Below are positions 61,525-64,000 of a stretch of 64,000 bases of DNA, piece by piece. A program made the translations under genes and the position numbers. This DNA is from Mesoterricola silvestris (GTDB taxonomy: Bacteria > Acidobacteriota > Holophagae > Holophagales > Holophagaceae), in contig NZ_AP027080.1 in NCBI RefSeq assembly GCF_030295405.1, positions 3,704,001 through 3,768,000 on the forward strand, given 5' to 3'. Below the pieces are notes generated by a model, which saw only the letters and a program-made list of their open reading frames with translations, was not told where the DNA came from and did not search any database. Position 1 is the stretch's first letter. Every line of letters starts with the position of its first letter.

Positions 61525-62229
61525 ATGAACCTCGTGCTCCTCCGGGAGGAGGACTTCACCGCCCCGGGCCGGGCGCGCCTCACCGGGCGCCGCCAGCGCC
61601 ACGTCCTGGAGGTCCACCGGGCGGAGGTGGGGGACGAGCTGGTGGTGGGCCTCCTGGGCGGTTCCGTGGGCCGCGGCCGGGTGACCTCCCTGGAGGACGG
61701 CCTCCACCTGGAGGTGGTCCTGGACCAGCCCCCGCCCCCCAAGCTCCCCCTGACCCTGGTGCTGGCCCTTCCCCGGCCCAAGGTCCTCAACCGCACCCTG
61801 GCGGCCGCCACGAGCCTCGGGGTGGCCAGCATCTACCTGGTGAACGCCTGGAAGGTGGAAAAAAGCTACTGGAAGAGCCCCCGCCTTTCCGAAGAGAACC
61901 TCCTGGAGCAGCGGATCCTGGGACTGGAGCAGGCCCGGGACACCGTCCTGCCCGCGCTGCACCTGCGCCGCCTCCTTCGGCCCTTCGCGGAGGAGGAGCT
62001 TGCCGGAATCGTCCAGGGGACCACCGCGCTCCTGGCGCATCCGGGCGTGCCCGGGCCCTGCCCCCGGGACGCCGGCGGCCCCGTGGTCCTGGTCATCGGC
62101 CCCGAGGGGGGCTTCATCCCCGCCGAAGTGGAGCTGCTCTCCCGGAGCGGATGCCGGCCCGTGAACCTCGGGGAGCGCATCCTCCGGGTGGAGACGGCGG
62201 TGGCCGCCCTCACGGGCCGCCTTTTCTGA
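61525..62229 (+). CDS. rsmE: 16S rRNA m3U1498 methyltransferase
   Basis: 234 residues, methylates U1498 of 16S rRNA. N-terminal PUA-like part (LTGRRQRHVLEVHRAEVGDEL) and a SPOUT knot with VLVIGPEGGFIPAEVELL and NLGERILRVETAVAALTG, both diagnostic of RsmE. The ATG at 61525 lies in a much longer open frame that has no other similarity. It is divergent to the decarboxylase gene by about 55 bases. Confidence 0.94.
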   Translation: MNLVLLREEDFTAPGRARLTGRRQRHVLEVHRAEVGDELVVGLLGGSVGRGRVTSLEDGLHLEVVLDQPPPPKLPLTLVLALPRPKVLNRTLAAATSLGVASIYLVNAWKVEKSYWKSPRLSEENLLEQRILGLEQARDTVLPALHLRRLLRPFAEEELAGIVQGTTALLAHPGVPGPCPRDAGGPVVLVIGPEGGFIPAEVELLSRSGCRPVNLGERILRVETAVAALTGRLF

Positions 62230-62289
62230 GGGACCCGGCCGGGGTTCCGATGCCAAGATGGGAGTGAATCCATCCGACAGGGAGAACTC

Positions 62290-63591
62290 ATGGCCACAGG
62301 CACGGGACCGCGCATCATCCAGGTGGAGGAGAAGCTCCCCTTCCTCGAAACGATCCCCTTGAGCCTCCAGCACCTCTTCGCCATGTTCGGGGCGACGGTG
62401 CTGGTGCCCTTCCTGCTCCACGTGGACCCCGCCACCTCCCTGCTCATGAACGGCGTGGGCACCCTGGTGTACCTGACGGTGACGCGGGGGAAGATCCCGG
62501 CCTACCTGGGATCGAGCTTCGCCTTCATCGCGCCGGTGCTGGCGGTGCTGGCCGTGCCGGCCCTGGGCGGCTACGCCGCGGCCCAGGGGGGCTTCATCGT
62601 CTTCGGCCTCTTCTTCATCCTGATCTCCTTCATCGTCCAGCAGGCCGGCACCCGCTGGCTGGAGGTGGTGTTCCCGCCCGCCGCCATGGGCGCCGTGGTG
62701 GCCATCATCGGCCTCGAACTGGCTCCCACCGCCGCGCAGATGGCCGGCCTCGTCCAGGGCCCCGCCACCTCCCCCCTGCCCCACGGGCTCAGCATGGTGG
62801 TCTCCCTCTCCACCCTGGCGGTGGTCATCCTGGTCTCGCTCTTCGCCCGGGGCTTCTTCAGCATCATCCCCGTGCTGGTGGGCGTCGTGGCCGGGTACGG
62901 CCTCTCCCTCTACCTGGGCCTTGTGGATATCGCCGCCATCCGCAGCGCGCCCTGGTTCGCCGTGCCCCACCTCTACCGGCCCGTGTTCAACCTCCAGGCG
63001 ATCATGATGATCTTCCCGGCCTGCTTCGTGGTGCTCGCCGAGCACATCGGCCACCTGGTCGTCACCGGCAACATCGTGGACCGCGAACTCATGAAGGATC
63101 CCGGCCTCCACCGCTCCCTCCTGGGGGACGGCCTCTCCAACGTGCTTTCCGGCCTCACCGGCGCCACCCCCAACACCACCTATGGCGAGAACATCGGCGT
63201 CATGGCCATCACGCGCGTGTTCAGCGTGTGGGTCATCGGAGGCGCGGCCTGCATCGCCGTGGTCATCTCCTTCATCGGCAAGATCGGCGCGGTGATCCGC
63301 AGCATCCCCGCCCCGGTCATGGGCGGCGTGTGCCTCCTGCTCTTCGGCGTCATCGCCGCCGCCGGCATCCGCATGATCATCGAGAAGAAGGTGGACTACA
63401 CCCGCCCCTCCAACCTGATCCTCACCGCCGTCACCTTCGTGGTGGGCATCAGCGGCGCGAAGATCACCCTGGGCCACGTGGCCCTGCAGGGCATGGCCCT
63501 GGCCACGGTGGTGGCCATCCTGCTGGGCCTGGTGGTGTGGGTCGGGGAGATGTGCGCCCCCGGCACCGCCGCGGCGGCCGAACCCGAGTAG
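62290..63591 (+). CDS. uraA: uracil/xanthine-type permease (NCS2 family)
   Basis: 433 residues with roughly 12-14 membrane segments. NCS2 signatures: IPLSLQHLFAMFGATVLVPFLL, AYLGSSFAFIAPV, ACFVVLAEHIGHLVVTGN (the substrate-binding Glu/His region of UraA) and GATPNTTYGENIGVMAITRV. These point to uracil more than xanthine (the TTYxENIGV segment is UraA-like). GGGAGA lies upstream of the ATG. It ends 13 bases before the next gene's stop on the other strand. Confidence 0.92.
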   Translation: MATGTGPRIIQVEEKLPFLETIPLSLQHLFAMFGATVLVPFLLHVDPATSLLMNGVGTLVYLTVTRGKIPAYLGSSFAFIAPVLAVLAVPALGGYAAAQGGFIVFGLFFILISFIVQQAGTRWLEVVFPPAAMGAVVAIIGLELAPTAAQMAGLVQGPATSPLPHGLSMVVSLSTLAVVILVSLFARGFFSIIPVLVGVVAGYGLSLYLGLVDIAAIRSAPWFAVPHLYRPVFNLQAIMMIFPACFVVLAEHIGHLVVTGNIVDRELMKDPGLHRSLLGDGLSNVLSGLTGATPNTTYGENIGVMAITRVFSVWVIGGAACIAVVISFIGKIGAVIRSIPAPVMGGVCLLLFGVIAAAGIRMIIEKKVDYTRPSNLILTAVTFVVGISGAKITLGHVALQGMALATVVAILLGLVVWVGEMCAPGTAAAAEPE

Positions 63592-63604
63592 CCGGAGGCC
63601 TCCG

Positions 63605-64000
63605 TCAGAAGGCCCTCCGCCGCAGGCCCATGGCCAGGTCGAGCTTGTAGATGCGGTACAGCAGGTCCTGCGCCGATCCCAACCTGCGGTTGGCCAGGAT
63701 GGACTGGGCGATGTAGTAGTCGTTGTTGTCGAAGGCGGGCTCCTCCACCACGTCCGAGGCCAGGTTGTCCTGGAACACCTGGGTGGAAAGGGCCTTGGCG
63801 AAGGCGTCGGACTGCGGATCCTTGTCGTCGTACCGGTAGATGAAGACCGCCCCGCCCTTGCCCATGCCGGGCTCCCCCCCCGTGCCGCCCAGGGCGCGGT
63901 TGCCGGTGAAGGTGCACCCCAGGAAGCTCAGGTCCCCCCCCCGGAGGAAGACCGCCCCCCCCATGCCGCCTCCCGCGCCCCCCATGCCCCCGGTGACCCC
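63605..64000 (-). CDS. beta-helix surface protein, C-terminal part (5' end outside window)
   Basis: The frame is open to the window edge, so only the last ~132 residues are seen. They begin with the Gly-rich repeat MGGAGGGMGGAVFLRGGDLSFLGCTFTGNRALGG, the pattern of polymorphic-membrane-protein or right-handed beta-helix repeats (GGAxxL, CTFxxNxA), and close with a short helical tail DLLYRIYKLDLAMGLRRRAF. It is probably a secreted or outer-surface protein. Function unknown. Confidence 0.7.
   Translation of the reverse strand, partial: GVTGGMGGAGGGMGGAVFLRGGDLSFLGCTFTGNRALGGTGGEPGMGKGGAVFIYRYDDKDPQSDAFAKALSTQVFQDNLASDVVEEPAFDNNDYYIAQSILANRRLGSAQDLLYRIYKLDLAMGLRRRAF

Overview
The window is GC-rich bacterial chromosome, densely packed, with strong GC3 bias, long antisense shadow ORFs, frequent GTG/TTG starts and ATGA/GTGA stop-start overlaps. 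Gene content (fused two-gene 2-oxoacid:ferredoxin oxidoreductase, a complete heme operon, CheB/CheR with HDOD proteins, LytS/LytTR pairs, LUD-domain lactate genes, CsgG/LPP20 envelope proteins) fits a Gram-negative, flagellated, respiring anaerobe or facultative organism. I suspect Acidobacteriota, Holophagae-like (Geothrix relatives), but that is inference from gene content, not a search.

Layout. 1-2.4 kb: a partial membrane rhodanese-like protein, a small lipoprotein and a YihY-type membrane protein fused to a cyclic-nucleotide domain. 2.40-2.67 kb: a 265-bp non-coding mobile element with perfect ends and a CTAG target duplication. 2.65-11.4 kb (minus strand): a probable operon GNAT-acpS-cheR-HDOD-HDOD-cheB-fliK(frameshifted)-orf-lgt-rluD. 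11.6-16.7 kb (plus): 2-oxoacid:ferredoxin oxidoreductase in two fused genes, a small Cys-rich protein, and a LytS-type kinase with its LytTR regulator. 16.9-24.5 kb: a periplasmic binding-like protein, metK, a coiled-coil lipoprotein, and CsgG/LPP20-type envelope genes separated by gene-free stretches rich in inverted repeats. 24.5-26.7 kb: a Ser/Thr kinase and a small HemJ/CopD-like membrane protein.

26.7-36.3 kb (minus): hemA-hemC-hemD-hemB-hemL-hemE-hemN-hemH-hemY, all nine enzymes from glutamyl-tRNA to protoheme in one tightly coupled cluster. 36.5-44.9 kb: M28 peptidase, an ECF sigma factor with its small membrane partner, an M6-like protease, lepA, a zinc-ribbon membrane protein, a receiver/anti-sigma-kinase hybrid and a VOC protein. 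44.9-50.2 kb: lactate-utilisation genes lutC and a lutB-lutA fusion followed by a LytS kinase, with a divergent LytTR regulator.

50.3-56.5 kb is the most unusual part: a 1375-residue protein that looks like a periplasmic-binding-protein-like receptor joined to about ten membrane helices, followed by a metallophosphoesterase and a permuted papain-like (YiiX/NlpC-P60 type) hydrolase. The cassette is bounded by a long-hairpin repeat and a Phd/ParE toxin-antitoxin pair. 57.6-64 kb returns to housekeeping: cysteine desulfurase, an ArnT-like glycosyltransferase with an ArnA-type decarboxylase, rsmE, a uracil permease and the end of a beta-helix surface protein. I saw no rRNA, tRNA or CRISPR array.
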